The notes: a model not told the origin generated them from the sequence alone. A DNA stretch of 64,000 nucleotides from Cochleicola gelatinilyticus (GCF_001637325.1 NZ_LRXL01000045.1:333100-397099); one strand, 5' to 3'; positions 1 to 9,769 are shown, numbered from the stretch's first letter. A program made the numbers and translations.

Positions 1-2
1 TC

Positions 3-3000
3 TCAACGAACGATATAAAAAAATTAGTGTGGTTGTTTGGCGACCAACCTAAAATAGATAAATCCGCCCTTGCGGATTTTTTTATAGGTCCTCGTGCCGC
101 AATGGTTACTCCTTGGAGTACCAATGCAGTAGAAATCACACAAAACATGGGAATCACCGGTATTATTCGTATCGAAGAGTTTAAAGCTGTATCCGAAGGT
201 TTTTCAGACTTCGACCCCATGCTTTCTCAAAAATACAACGGTTTAGGTCAAGAAATATATACCATTGGTATTCAACCAGAAGGCATCCTTGAAATAGACG
301 ATATTGCAGCATTCAATGCTCAAGAAGGGTTGGCATTAAATCCAGAAGAGATCGTTTATCTTGAAAATTTAGCGACAAAATTAGAGCGTAAATTAACCGA
401 CAGTGAAGTCTTTGGTTTTAGTCAAGCAAACAGTGAACACTGCCGTCATAAAATATTTAATGGTACTTTCGAAATAGACGGAGAAGAAATGCCTTCGTCT
501 CTTTTTAAATTAATTCGAAAAACTTCCGAAACTCATCCCAACGATATTGTCTCTGCCTATAAAGACAATGTCGCTTTTGTGAAAGGTCCCAAGGCGACAC
601 AATTTGCTCCCAAAACACCCGACCAACCCGATTACTACGAAACTAAAGAATTTGATAGTGTCATTTCTATAAAAGCAGAAACTCATAATTTTCCCACAAC
701 GGTAGAGCCATTCAATGGTGCAGCTACTGGAAGTGGAGGTGAAATTCGTGATCGACTCGCTGGTGGAAAAGGCTCGTTACCCTTAGCGGGAACTGCCGTG
801 TACATGACCTCTTATTCTCGTTTAGAAGAAAACCGTCCATGGGAAAAAGCAATGGATGCTAGAGAGTGGTTATACCAAACACCTCTCGATATTTTAATTA
901 AAGCAAGCAATGGAGCTTCCGACTTCGGAAACAAATTTGGGCAACCCTTAATCGCAGGGTCGGTACTTACCTTCGAGCATCAAGAAGACAATCGTAAATT
1001 AGGGTTCGACAAAGTAATTATGCTTGCCGGAGGAATTGGTTACGGTAAAGCAGATCAAGCCTTAAAAGACACTCCTGTAAAAGGGGATAAAATTGTTATT
1101 CTAGGAGGGGAAAACTACCGTATTGGAATGGGAGGTGCTGCCGTTTCTTCAGCAGATACTGGAGAATTCTCTAGCGGAATCGAATTAAATGCCATTCAGC
1201 GTAGTAACCCTGAAATGCAAAAAAGAGCGGCTAACGCCATACGAGGCATGGTGGAAAGCGATCACAACGAAATTGTTTCTATTCACGATCACGGTGCTGG
1301 AGGTCACTTAAATTGTTTAAGCGAATTAGTCGAAGATACAGGAGGAAATATCGATCTCGATAAATTACCTGTAGGAGATCCTACCCTTTCAGCAAAAGAA
1401 ATTATTGGTAACGAATCTCAAGAACGCATGGGACTCGTTATTGGCGAACAACATCTTGATAAACTAAAACGTATTGCAGACCGAGAACGTTCCCCCATGT
1501 ATGAAGTGGGTGAAGTTACGGGCGATTATAAATTTGTTTTTGAAAGCAAAACGACTGGTGCGAAACCTATGGATTTCGAATTGGCCGATATGTTTGGAAG
1601 TTCCCCAAAGACGGTACTAAAAGATCGTACCATTCAACGAAATTACAAATCCGCAGCCTATGAAGCAACAGCTATTTCCGAATACACAAAACAAGTCCTT
1701 CAATTAGAAGCTGTTGGTTGTAAAGATTGGTTGACCAATAAAGTAGACCGATGTGTCACCGGGCGTGTTGCAAAACAACAATGTGCCGGACCATTGCAAT
1801 TGCCCCTAAACAACTGTGGCGTGATGGCATTAGATTACAACGGCATAAATGGCGTGGCAACTTCTATTGGCCACTCCCCTATTTCCGGGTTGATCGATCC
1901 CGTAGCAGGATCACGAAATTCGATTACCGAAGCACTTACCAATATAGTATGGGCACCTTTAGAAAACGGATTAAAAAGTATTTCCCTTTCAGCCAATTGG
2001 ATGTGGCCCTGCAATAACGAAGGGGAAGATGCTCGCTTATACAAAGCCGTTGAAGCGGTAAGTGAATTTGCTATCGATTTAGGCATTAATGTGCCAACTG
2101 GAAAAGATTCACTTTCGATGAAGCAGAAATATAAAAATGAAGAAGTAATCTCTCCCGGAACTGTGATTATTTCCGCTGCAGGACATTGTAAAGACATTAA
2201 AAAAGTAGTGGAGCCTGTGTTTCAAAAAAATGCAGGAGATGTGTACTATATCAATGTTTCACAAGATGCATTTAAATTAGGTGGATCTTCTCTTGGTCAA
2301 GTTTTAAATACCATTGGAAATGATGCTCCTACTGTAAAAAGTGCTGAATATGTTGCAACTGTTTTTAATACCTTACAAGCGTTAATTACACAAAATAAGA
2401 TTGCCGCTGGTCATGATATTGCTTCAGGAGGATTAATAACCACATTATTAGAAATGTGTTTTGCAGATACGCAATTAGGAGCACAATTAGATCTTTCAGA
2501 ATTGGGTGAAACTGACCTTGTAAAAATCCTATTTTCTGAAAATTGTGGTGTGGTAATTCAGGCTTCGGAAAATGCTTCCGTAGAAAAAATGCTTTCAGAA
2601 AAAAACATAGATTTTATACACCTTGGAACTGTTACTGAAAGTGAAACCTTACAACTGAAACATAATACCACAACAACCAACTTTTCAATCCCTGAAATGC
2701 GTGATGCTTGGTATAAAACTTCTTACTTACTCGATACTAATCAGAGTGGAGATCAAGCAACTTCTCGTTTTGAGAATTATAAAAAACAACCGCTTTCTTT
2801 TACCTTTCCGAAGCAATTTACAGGTAAACTACCTACACCCGAAAGTTTCAAAGCACCGGGAGAACGAATTAAAGCAGCGGTACTTAGAGAAAAAGGAAGT
2901 AATAGCGAACGAGAAATGGCGAACGCATTATACCTTGCCGGATTCGATGTTAAAGACGTTCATATGACCGATCTTATCGAAGGAAGAGAAACCCTGGAAG

Positions 3001-3617
3001 ACATTAAGTTTATTGCTGCCGTGGGTGGGTTCTCGAACAGTGACGTTTTGGGAAGTGCAAAAGGCTGGGCAGGTGCCTTTTTATATAATGAAAAAGCAAA
3101 CAAGGCATTAAAGAATTTCTTTGCCAAAGAAGACACGCTATCTTTAGGTGTCTGTAATGGCTGTCAGTTATTTGTTGAATTGGGCATACTTACTCCAGAT
3201 CATGAAGAAAAACCAAAAATGCTCCATAACGACTCTGGTAAGTTTGAATGCTCTTTTACTTCGGTAAAAATTCAAGAGAATAACTCGGTGATGTTGTCGT
3301 CTTTGGCTGGTAGTACACTGGGAATCTGGGCAGCACACGGTGAAGGAAAATTTAGTTTCCCTAAATCTGAAAGCAATTATAATATTGTGGGTAAATATGG
3401 CCATGAAGGATTTCCTGCGAATCCAAATGGAAGCGATTTTAACACCGCAATGATGACCGATGATACCGGAAGACATTTAGTAATGATGCCCCATTTAGAA
3501 CGTTCCACTTTTCCTTGGAACTGGGCTCATTATCCAAAAAACAGTCAAAATGAAGTCTCTCCTTGGCTTGATGCTTTTGTGAATGCAAGAAAATGGCTGG
3601 AAGAAAAAGAAGCCTAA
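3..3617 (+). CDS. purL: Phosphoribosylformylglycinamidine synthase PurL (5' truncated by window)
   Basis: Large single-chain FGAM synthase of de novo purine synthesis, which converts FGAR, ATP and glutamine to FGAM in the cytoplasm. The reading frame is open to the window edge: codons from base 3 encode in-frame residues (STNDIKKLVWLFGD) that belong to the protein. The GTG at 27 is therefore an internal Val, and the true start lies before the window. Visible parts are the ATP/FGAR-binding synthetase halves (for example the HNFPTTVEPFNGAATGSGGE motif around 690-745) and a C-terminal class I glutaminase with nucleophile Cys in LGVCNGCQ (codon near 3153) and a late PHLERSTFPW segment. About 1,200 residues are present, close to the family length of 1,220-1,300. 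A terminator follows. Confidence 0.96.
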   Translation, partial: STNDIKKLVWLFGDQPKIDKSALADFFIGPRAAMVTPWSTNAVEITQNMGITGIIRIEEFKAVSEGFSDFDPMLSQKYNGLGQEIYTIGIQPEGILEIDDIAAFNAQEGLALNPEEIVYLENLATKLERKLTDSEVFGFSQANSEHCRHKIFNGTFEIDGEEMPSSLFKLIRKTSETHPNDIVSAYKDNVAFVKGPKATQFAPKTPDQPDYYETKEFDSVISIKAETHNFPTTVEPFNGAATGSGGEIRDRLAGGKGSLPLAGTAVYMTSYSRLEENRPWEKAMDAREWLYQTPLDILIKASNGASDFGNKFGQPLIAGSVLTFEHQEDNRKLGFDKVIMLAGGIGYGKADQALKDTPVKGDKIVILGGENYRIGMGGAAVSSADTGEFSSGIELNAIQRSNPEMQKRAANAIRGMVESDHNEIVSIHDHGAGGHLNCLSELVEDTGGNIDLDKLPVGDPTLSAKEIIGNESQERMGLVIGEQHLDKLKRIADRERSPMYEVGEVTGDYKFVFESKTTGAKPMDFELADMFGSSPKTVLKDRTIQRNYKSAAYEATAISEYTKQVLQLEAVGCKDWLTNKVDRCVTGRVAKQQCAGPLQLPLNNCGVMALDYNGINGVATSIGHSPISGLIDPVAGSRNSITEALTNIVWAPLENGLKSISLSANWMWPCNNEGEDARLYKAVEAVSEFAIDLGINVPTGKDSLSMKQKYKNEEVISPGTVIISAAGHCKDIKKVVEPVFQKNAGDVYYINVSQDAFKLGGSSLGQVLNTIGNDAPTVKSAEYVATVFNTLQALITQNKIAAGHDIASGGLITTLLEMCFADTQLGAQLDLSELGETDLVKILFSENCGVVIQASENASVEKMLSEKNIDFIHLGTVTESETLQLKHNTTTTNFSIPEMRDAWYKTSYLLDTNQSGDQATSRFENYKKQPLSFTFPKQFTGKLPTPESFKAPGERIKAAVLREKGSNSEREMANALYLAGFDVKDVHMTDLIEGRETLEDIKFIAAVGGFSNSDVLGSAKGWAGAFLYNEKANKALKNFFAKEDTLSLGVCNGCQLFVELGILTPDHEEKPKMLHNDSGKFECSFTSVKIQENNSVMLSSLAGSTLGIWAAHGEGKFSFPKSESNYNIVGKYGHEGFPANPNGSDFNTAMMTDDTGRHLVMMPHLERSTFPWNWAHYPKNSQNEVSPWLDAFVNARKWLEEKEA

Positions 3618-3638
3618 CTTATTGAAAGTAAAACAACA

Positions 3639-3676
3639 AAAGGAACTTTATCTTAAGATTTAGTTCCTTTTTTTAT
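3639..3676 (+). terminator. Rho-independent terminator after purL
   Basis: The arms AAAGGAACT (3639-3647) and AGTTCCTTT (3662-3670) can form a 9-bp stem and are followed by a run of T. This ends the purL transcript before the acyl-CoA synthetase gene. Confidence 0.8.
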
Positions 3677-3733
3677 TTCTTAAAAAAATCAAAATTTTTT
3701 CCTAATTTGCAATTCTACACTAATTAGTAAACT

Positions 3734-5518
3734 ATGACCGATCCAAAACGTCTTTTTGACTTCCCATATTATCAACTCGAAAAATATCCACAAGAAAAAT
3801 CTTTGGTTACCAAAGTAAATGGAACCTGGGTAGGAACTTCTACACAGGAGTATATAGATCAAGCCAATGCCATTAGCCGTGGTTTAATAAAATTAGGGGT
3901 ACAAGCCAACGATAAAGTCGCAATTATTTCGATGAATAATCGTACCGAATGGAATATTTGTGACATCGGAATTTTACAAACCGGAGCGCAAGATGTACCA
4001 ATCTATCCTACCATTTCTGAAGAAGATTACGAATATGTTTTAAATCATAGCGAAGCGATCTATTGTTTTGTCTCTTGTAAAGAAGTATTTGATAAGATTA
4101 ATAAAATACGTGCTAATGTACCATCTCTTAAAGAAGTGTATTGTTTCGACGAGATCTCTGGTTGTGCGAATTGGGACGAAGTAAAAAAACTTGGAAACGA
4201 TAACAAAGACGTACAAACCGAAGTTGACAAAAGAAAAGAAGCGGTTCACGAAGACGACCTAGCGACTTTAATATATACTTCGGGAACTACAGGAAGGCCA
4301 AAAGGTGTTATGCTTTCTCACAAAAATATTGCTAGTAACGCAAAGCATAGTGAAGGACGCTTACCCATAGAAATGGGAAAATCGAAAGCATTAAGTTTTC
4401 TGCCAGTTTGCCACATTTATGAACGTATGCTCTTATATATGTATCAGTATTGTGGAGTGAGTATTTATTTTGCTGAAAGTTTAGAAACCATTAGTGATAA
4501 CTTAAAGGAAGTACATCCTCATGTGATGTCGGCAGTACCAAGGTTGCTTGAAAAAGTGTACGATAAGATCGTTGCAAAAGGAAGTGAACTAGAAGGTGTT
4601 AAAAAGAAATTATTTTATTGGGCGGTTGAATTAGGACTGAAATGGGAACCTTACGGCCAAAATGGCTGGTGGTACGAAACCCAACTGAAGCTTGCCCGAA
4701 AATTAATTTTTAGCAAGTGGCAAGAAGCCTTAGGTGGTGAGTTAAAAGCAATAGCATCTGGAAGTGCTGCTTTACAACCACGATTGGCTCGTGTCTTTAA
4801 TGCTGCGAATTGCCCCGTAATGGAGGGCTACGGACTTACAGAAACTTCTCCTGTAGTTAGTGTGAATGATATGAGAAATCATGGTTTTAAAATTGGAACC
4901 GTTGGAAAACCCTTACCCGACACCGAAGTTAAAATTGCTGACGATGGAGAAATACTTATAAAAGGCCCACAAGTAATGATGGGATATTACAAAGACCAAG
5001 AACAAACGGACGAAGTATTAAAAGGAGGTTATTTCCATACAGGAGATATAGGTGTTGTAGATAGTGATGGGTTCTTAAAAATAACCGATCGTAAAAAATC
5101 TATGTTTAAAACTAGTGGAGGAAAGTATGTAGCTCCGCAACTTATAGAGAATGCGATGAAACAATCACAATTCATCGAACAGATATTAGTGGTTGGTGAA
5201 GGAGAGAAAATGCCTGCTGCATTAATTCAACCAGCATGGGAGTTTATTGAAAATTGGGCTCAGAAAAAAGGATTAGACATTTCGAAAGATCCGAAAGAGG
5301 CTATTAAAGATGAGCGTTTAATTGCTCGTATTCAAAAAGAAGTTGATACTCATAACGAACGCTTTGGTAAATGGGAGAAAGTTAAAAAGTTCGAACTTAC
5401 TCCAGATGTGTGGAGCATAGAAGGTGGACAACTTACCCCTACCATGAAAGCTAAGCGAAAAGTGATTAAAGAAATGTACAAAGATCTATACGAGCGTATA
5501 TACGATCGAGCATCATAA
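3734..5518 (+). CDS. Long-chain fatty acid--CoA ligase (AMP-dependent synthetase)
   Basis: Acyl-CoA synthetase of the ANL superfamily that activates long-chain fatty acids with ATP and CoA, probably at the inner face of the cytoplasmic membrane. The P-loop-like motif YTSGTTGRPKGVMLSH lies near residues 180-195. The adenylation core continues with EGYGLTETSPV, and the hinge/C-terminal domain shows YFHTGDIG and ITDRKKSMFKTSGGKYVAP. Its 594 residues fit the bacterial/eukaryote-like long-chain (FadD15/ACSL-type) branch. The gene stands alone between two terminators but lies just before the beta-oxidation operon, so it probably supplies acyl-CoA to it. Chain-length specificity cannot be read from sequence. 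Confidence 0.93.
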   Translation: MTDPKRLFDFPYYQLEKYPQEKSLVTKVNGTWVGTSTQEYIDQANAISRGLIKLGVQANDKVAIISMNNRTEWNICDIGILQTGAQDVPIYPTISEEDYEYVLNHSEAIYCFVSCKEVFDKINKIRANVPSLKEVYCFDEISGCANWDEVKKLGNDNKDVQTEVDKRKEAVHEDDLATLIYTSGTTGRPKGVMLSHKNIASNAKHSEGRLPIEMGKSKALSFLPVCHIYERMLLYMYQYCGVSIYFAESLETISDNLKEVHPHVMSAVPRLLEKVYDKIVAKGSELEGVKKKLFYWAVELGLKWEPYGQNGWWYETQLKLARKLIFSKWQEALGGELKAIASGSAALQPRLARVFNAANCPVMEGYGLTETSPVVSVNDMRNHGFKIGTVGKPLPDTEVKIADDGEILIKGPQVMMGYYKDQEQTDEVLKGGYFHTGDIGVVDSDGFLKITDRKKSMFKTSGGKYVAPQLIENAMKQSQFIEQILVVGEGEKMPAALIQPAWEFIENWAQKKGLDISKDPKEAIKDERLIARIQKEVDTHNERFGKWEKVKKFELTPDVWSIEGGQLTPTMKAKRKVIKEMYKDLYERIYDRAS

Positions 5519-5526
5519 ATATAAAA

Positions 5527-5556
5527 AAAGAGCAACGAGAGTTGCTCTTTTTTTTA
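5527..5556 (+). terminator. Rho-independent terminator after acyl-CoA synthetase
   Basis: Perfect 10-bp stem AAAGAGCAAC (5527-5536) / GTTGCTCTTT (5541-5550) with a GAGA tetraloop and a T tract. Confidence 0.9.
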
Positions 5557-5734
5557 TCTACTAAATAAGGAGCTTCTCTAACAAAAAATGTTTTTTAATA
5601 CCTATCTTTTATAATATAATATATCGCTCATCGAAATTCACAACTCATAGAAGCTTAACAAAATTACAACATCTCGACTGTAAGATTTTTAGTTATTTTC
5701 AGACCAATTCTTTGTATAAAAAATTCAGAGAATT

Positions 5735-6712
5735 ATGAAAATCTTAAATAATATACTCCCCTTCCTCTTTTGCTTTAGCGTGCTTACAGCGTTTGCACAA
5801 GAACGAACCAATGCTAAAAATCAAGATGAAGAATTAGGGAAAGTAAGTTGGTATCGTGATTTTGATACGGCAATAGCTCTTTCAGAAAAAAATAATAAAC
5901 CGATACTTATTTTGTTTCAAGAAGTACCAGGTTGTGCGACCTGTCGTAACTACGGTCACAATGTCTTGAGCAGCCCATTAATGACCGAAGCCATTCAGAA
6001 TGAATTTATTCCATTAGCGATTTTTAATAACAAAGGTGGTAATGATAGAAAAATCCTTCAAAAATATAAAGAGCCTAGTTGGAACAATCCTGTGGTTCGT
6101 ATTGTAAATTCTAAGGGTGATAATTTAGTTGCTCGGGTGGCTAGCGATTACTCCGCCAAGGGACTTTATGATGCCATGGTGAAATCGCTTCAAATCTCAG
6201 GACAGGAAATTCCCGAATACATGAAGTTACTCGGAAAAGAGCTTTCAGTAAATAATACTTCAGAAGTAAAAGAAAATTATTACAGTATGTATTGCTTTTG
6301 GACTGGAGAAAAACAACTGGGTAACAACGAAGGTGTACTCAACACAGAAGCCGGCTTTATGAAAGGCCGTGAAGTGGTAAAGGTGACTTATGTTCCAGAG
6401 ATTATTAGTGATGAAACGTTGACAAGTTTTGCCAAGCAAAATAGAATGACTCCTATCACGAAAGATGATTCGTATCGCCATTCAGACAAAGATGAAGACT
6501 ATTACTTGCAACATTCCGACTATAAATACCTTCCATTAAGCAAAATTCAACGCACTAAAATTAATTCAGCATTAGGAAACAGAGAGTCGGCTGAAAAATA
6601 TTTAAGTCCGATGCAGTGTAAATGGCTTTCAGAATTAAAAAAAAGTAAGAAATCTTCAGTACTTTTTAATCAAAATTTTAAAACTTCTTGGGAAGAATTA
6701 GCTTCTAAATAA
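5735..6712 (+). CDS. Secreted thioredoxin-like protein (VPGCATC) with MsrA-like C-terminal half
   Basis: A signal peptide (residues 1-21, ending AFAQ) precedes a thioredoxin-like domain. Its active site is V64-P65-G66-C67-A68-T69-C70, a CxxC after VPG. This resembles the family of VPGUxxT/C thioredoxin-like (seleno)proteins, with Cys where others carry selenocysteine. The second half contains Y-C187-F-W followed by GVLNTEAGF and EVVKVTYVPEIIS, the pattern of the peptide methionine sulfoxide reductase MsrA core (GCFW, GV..TE.GY, EVV.V.YDP..IS). A periplasmic thiol or methionine-sulfoxide repair role is inferred from these two parts. The MsrA half is short and may be degenerate. The gene is monocistronic, between the acyl-CoA synthetase terminator and marR. 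Confidence 0.72.
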   Translation: MKILNNILPFLFCFSVLTAFAQERTNAKNQDEELGKVSWYRDFDTAIALSEKNNKPILILFQEVPGCATCRNYGHNVLSSPLMTEAIQNEFIPLAIFNNKGGNDRKILQKYKEPSWNNPVVRIVNSKGDNLVARVASDYSAKGLYDAMVKSLQISGQEIPEYMKLLGKELSVNNTSEVKENYYSMYCFWTGEKQLGNNEGVLNTEAGFMKGREVVKVTYVPEIISDETLTSFAKQNRMTPITKDDSYRHSDKDEDYYLQHSDYKYLPLSKIQRTKINSALGNRESAEKYLSPMQCKWLSELKKSKKSSVLFNQNFKTSWEELASK

Positions 6713-6773
6713 ATATAGATCTTTTATAATAAGATTGTTCCTATACTAGAATGGATAATTTTTATAAATATAT

Positions 6774-6785
6774 TATGCACGCATA
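6774..6785. promoter_or_regulatory. Inverted repeat, candidate MarR operator
   Basis: TATGC-AC-GCATA is a perfect 5-bp inverted repeat that ends about 12 bases before the -7-like box of the marR promoter. Position and symmetry fit an autoregulatory MarR operator, which is an inference. Confidence 0.4.
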
Positions 6786-6796
6786 GTAAATTTTAG

Positions 6797-6804
6797 TATC
6801 TTTG
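6797..6804 (+). promoter_or_regulatory. Bacteroidota -7 promoter box before marR operon
   Basis: TATCTTTG matches the TAnnTTTG consensus exactly. Transcription would start near 6809, past the ATG at 6807, so the ATG at 6822 is preferred for translation. Confidence 0.55.
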
Positions 6805-6821
6805 GGATGCAATATTTTTAT

Positions 6822-7271
6822 ATGAAAGAAAAAACGATTGATTATATTCTTCGTTCAACTTGGATGTCTGTACAGAAATTGTACAATGAGGAAGCTGGAA
6901 AAAAAGGCAGTACTATGGCCACAGGATTTGCTTTAATAAGTATAGATCCTGAAGAAGGTACGCCCTCTACGGCTTTAGGGCCTAAGATGGGGATGGAGGC
7001 TACTAGTCTTTCGCGTACACTTAAAACGATGGAAGAAAAAGGGTTGATCGAACGCAAGCCAAATCCGTTAGACGGTCGTGGAGTTCTTATACACCTTACT
7101 CCTTTCGGTGTTGAAATGCGTGAATTTTCTAAACATGTTGTATTGCAATTCGATGAAGTTGTAAAAGAAAGTATCTCTAAAGAAGATCTACAAACTTTTA
7201 AAAAAGTAGCACATACTATTTTAGAACTCATTAATAATAAAAAGATTTATACTTCCAAAAAAATAGCATAA
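6822..7271 (+). CDS. MarR family transcriptional regulator of the beta-oxidation operon
   Basis: Winged-helix MarR protein of about 149 residues. The recognition helix and wing region (GMEATSLSRTLKTMEEKGLIERKPNPLDGRGVLIHLT) is typical, with DGRG in the wing. I start at 6822 rather than 6807 because an exact TAnnTTTG box at 6797-6804 would put the transcription start near 6809. It is the first gene of the fatty-acid operon: the next start codon is one base after its stop. A likely role is to sense acyl-CoA or fatty acid and control the operon through the inverted repeat upstream. The ligand is not known from sequence. Confidence 0.88.
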   Translation: MKEKTIDYILRSTWMSVQKLYNEEAGKKGSTMATGFALISIDPEEGTPSTALGPKMGMEATSLSRTLKTMEEKGLIERKPNPLDGRGVLIHLTPFGVEMREFSKHVVLQFDEVVKESISKEDLQTFKKVAHTILELINNKKIYTSKKIA

Positions 7272-7272
7272 T

Positions 7273-9681
7273 ATGTCAAAAAGAAGAATTAATAAAGTAG
7301 CCGTAATTGGTTCAGGAATTATGGGAAGCGGTATTGCTTGCCATTTTGCCAATATTGGAGTCGAAGTTCTATTGCTAGACATCGTACCTCGAGAATTAAC
7401 CGATAAAGAAAAAGCAAAAGGTCTTACTTTGGAAGACAAGGTAGTTCGCGACCGTTTAGTAAACGATGCACTTACTGCTTCAATCAAATCTAAGCCAGCT
7501 CCATTATATCATACAGATTTCGCCAATCGAATTACGACTGGAAATATGGAAGATGACATCGCCAAAGTAAAAGATGTAGACTGGATCATAGAAGTAGTTG
7601 TAGAGCGATTAGACATAAAACAACAGGTTTTTGAAAATCTAGAAAAACACAGAACTCCCGGAACACTTATTACTTCAAACACCTCGGGAATTCCTATTCA
7701 CTTTATGAGTGAAGGAAGAAGTGAAGACTTTCAGAAGCATTTCTGCGGAACGCACTTTTTTAACCCACCCCGTTATTTACAATTATTTGAAATCATTCCA
7801 GGACCTAAAACGTCTCAAGAAGTGCTTGATTTCTTAAATGGATATGGAGAAAAATTCTTAGGAAAAACTTCTGTAGTAGCTAAAGACACTCCTGCTTTTA
7901 TTGGAAACCGTATTGGTATCTTCGGAATTCAGAGTCTGTTTCACCAAGTAAAAGAAATGGGACTTACGGTTGAAGAAGTAGATAAATTAACTGGTCCCGT
8001 AATAGGGCGTCCTAAATCTGCTACCTTTAGAACAGTAGATGTAGTTGGGCTTGATACCTTAGTACATGTAGCAAACGGAATACATAAAAATGTTCCAGAA
8101 GATGAAGAACACGATATTTTCGAACTTCCAGATTTCATCAATACCATGATGGAAAACAAATGGTTGGGAAGTAAAAGTGGACAAGGATTTTATAAAAAAG
8201 TTAAAAACGACGACGGTAAAAGCGAGATCTTAGGTCTAGACCTAGGCACTATGGAATACCGAAAAGGTAAAAAAGCCTCATTTGCTACCCTTGAACTCAC
8301 AAAGTCGATCGATACTGTTACCGATCGTTTCCCTGTTTTAGTTAAAGGAAAAGATAAAGCAGGAGAGTTCTACCGAAAAAACTTTGGTGGCATGTTTGCG
8401 TATGTCTCTAATCGAATTCCGGAAATAACAGATGAATTATATAAGATAGACGATGCCATGAAGGCCGGTTTTGGTTGGGAAAATGGCCCATTTGAAATTT
8501 GGGATGCGGTAGGTGTAAAAAAAGGAATCGAACTAATTAAAGCACTAGATAAAGAACCAGCTGCTTGGGTACAAGAAATGCTAGATGCTGGAGTAGAATC
8601 TTTCTATACAGTTAAAGACGGTGCTACGTATTATTATGATATTCCTCAGAAAAAACATGTAAAAATTCCAGGACAGGATGCCTTTATTATCTTAGATAAT
8701 ATCCGTAAATCTTCTGAAGTATTTAAAAACAGTGGCGTTGTCGTTGAAGATCTTGGGGATGGTATTTTAAATGTTGAATTTCAAAGTAAAATGAATAGTA
8801 TTGGCGGAGATGTCTTGGCTGGTCTAAACAAAGCAATCGATATTGCTGAAAAAGATTTCGACGGATTGGTTGTTGCCAATCAAGGGAAAAATTTCTCTGT
8901 TGGTGCCAATATCGGAATGATTTTTATGATGGCAGCCGAACAAGAATATGATGAATTGAACGCGGCTGTTAAATATTTTCAAGACACCTGTATGCGATTG
9001 CGTTACTCATCTATCCCTACAGTAGTTGCACCTCACGGAATGACCTTAGGTGGTGGATGTGAAATGACCCTACATGCCGACAGAGTAGTTGCTGCTGCAG
9101 AAAGTTACATTGGATTGGTTGAATTTGGTGTTGGAGTTATACCTGGTGGTGGAGGCTCTAAAGAAATGGCGTTACGTGCGAGTGATTCTTTTAAACAAGA
9201 TGATGTACAATTAAACCGTTTACGCCAGCACTTCTTAACTGTAGCTATGGCGAAAGTATCAACATCGGCTCACGAAGCTTACGATCTTGATATTCTGAAA
9301 CATGGAAAAGATATTGTTGTTGTAAACCCTGCCAGACAAATTGCTACAGCCAAAGCTGTCGCGAGACAAATGGCCGATATTGGTTATACAAAACCTCCAA
9401 AACGCGAAGATGTTCTCGTACTAGGAAAACAAGCATTGGGTATGTTCTATGTAGGTACCGATAGTATGGAAGCGAGTAAATACATTAGTGAGCATGATCA
9501 GAAAATTGCAGACAAACTGGCGTATGTAATGGCTGGAGGTGATCTATCTGAACCGACCAAAGTAAGTGAACAGTACTTGCTAGATCTGGAAAGAGAAGCA
9601 TTTTTGAGCCTAACAGGTGAAAGAAAAACCCTGGAACGATTACAGCATATGATTCAAAAAGGAAAACCACTTAGAAATTAA
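7273..9681 (+). CDS. 3-hydroxyacyl-CoA dehydrogenase / enoyl-CoA hydratase fusion (FadB/FadJ type)
   Basis: Bifunctional beta-oxidation enzyme. The N-terminal NAD-binding Rossmann motif AVIGSGIMGSGIACHFAN is at residues 8-27, followed by the 3HCDH dehydrogenase domains (FCGTHFFNPPRYL, DTPAFIGNRIG). The enoyl-CoA hydratase/isomerase fold comes after residue 500 and includes MTLGGGCEMTLHADR and GLVEFGVGVIPGGGG. The order is dehydrogenase then hydratase, the reverse of E. coli FadB/FadJ, and matches the Bacteroidota/actinobacterial arrangement. Its 802 residues are of full length. It lies in the operon marR-HADH-thiolase-acyl-CoA dehydrogenase and converts trans-2-enoyl-CoA to 3-ketoacyl-CoA. 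Confidence 0.93.
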   Translation: MSKRRINKVAVIGSGIMGSGIACHFANIGVEVLLLDIVPRELTDKEKAKGLTLEDKVVRDRLVNDALTASIKSKPAPLYHTDFANRITTGNMEDDIAKVKDVDWIIEVVVERLDIKQQVFENLEKHRTPGTLITSNTSGIPIHFMSEGRSEDFQKHFCGTHFFNPPRYLQLFEIIPGPKTSQEVLDFLNGYGEKFLGKTSVVAKDTPAFIGNRIGIFGIQSLFHQVKEMGLTVEEVDKLTGPVIGRPKSATFRTVDVVGLDTLVHVANGIHKNVPEDEEHDIFELPDFINTMMENKWLGSKSGQGFYKKVKNDDGKSEILGLDLGTMEYRKGKKASFATLELTKSIDTVTDRFPVLVKGKDKAGEFYRKNFGGMFAYVSNRIPEITDELYKIDDAMKAGFGWENGPFEIWDAVGVKKGIELIKALDKEPAAWVQEMLDAGVESFYTVKDGATYYYDIPQKKHVKIPGQDAFIILDNIRKSSEVFKNSGVVVEDLGDGILNVEFQSKMNSIGGDVLAGLNKAIDIAEKDFDGLVVANQGKNFSVGANIGMIFMMAAEQEYDELNAAVKYFQDTCMRLRYSSIPTVVAPHGMTLGGGCEMTLHADRVVAAAESYIGLVEFGVGVIPGGGGSKEMALRASDSFKQDDVQLNRLRQHFLTVAMAKVSTSAHEAYDLDILKHGKDIVVVNPARQIATAKAVARQMADIGYTKPPKREDVLVLGKQALGMFYVGTDSMEASKYISEHDQKIADKLAYVMAGGDLSEPTKVSEQYLLDLEREAFLSLTGERKTLERLQHMIQKGKPLRN

Positions 9682-9695
9682 AATTTCTGCTATAT

Positions 9696-9717
9696 GCCTT
9701 AAGCTTTGCGCTAAGGC
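9696..9717. repeat. Small inverted repeat between HADH and thiolase genes
   Basis: GCCTTA (9696-9701) and TAAGGC (9712-9717) form a 6-bp stem with a 10-base loop and no T tract. The rest of the 88-base gap repeats AAGC/TTAAGC-type words. It could be a processing or attenuation hairpin within the operon; support is weak. Confidence 0.3.
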
Positions 9718-9769
9718 CAAAATATAAATTCGCTTCAAGCCAAGAGCTTAAAGCCTAAAGCAAAAAAAT

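Noticed and set aside
27..29. GTG as the start codon of purL
   Set aside because: The frame is open upstream to base 3 and encodes residues expected in PurL; the gene is cut by the window edge.
3700..3712. TAATTTGC as promoter box before the acyl-CoA synthetase
   Set aside because: The spacing between TA and TTG is one base short of the TAnnTTTG consensus; too weak to list.
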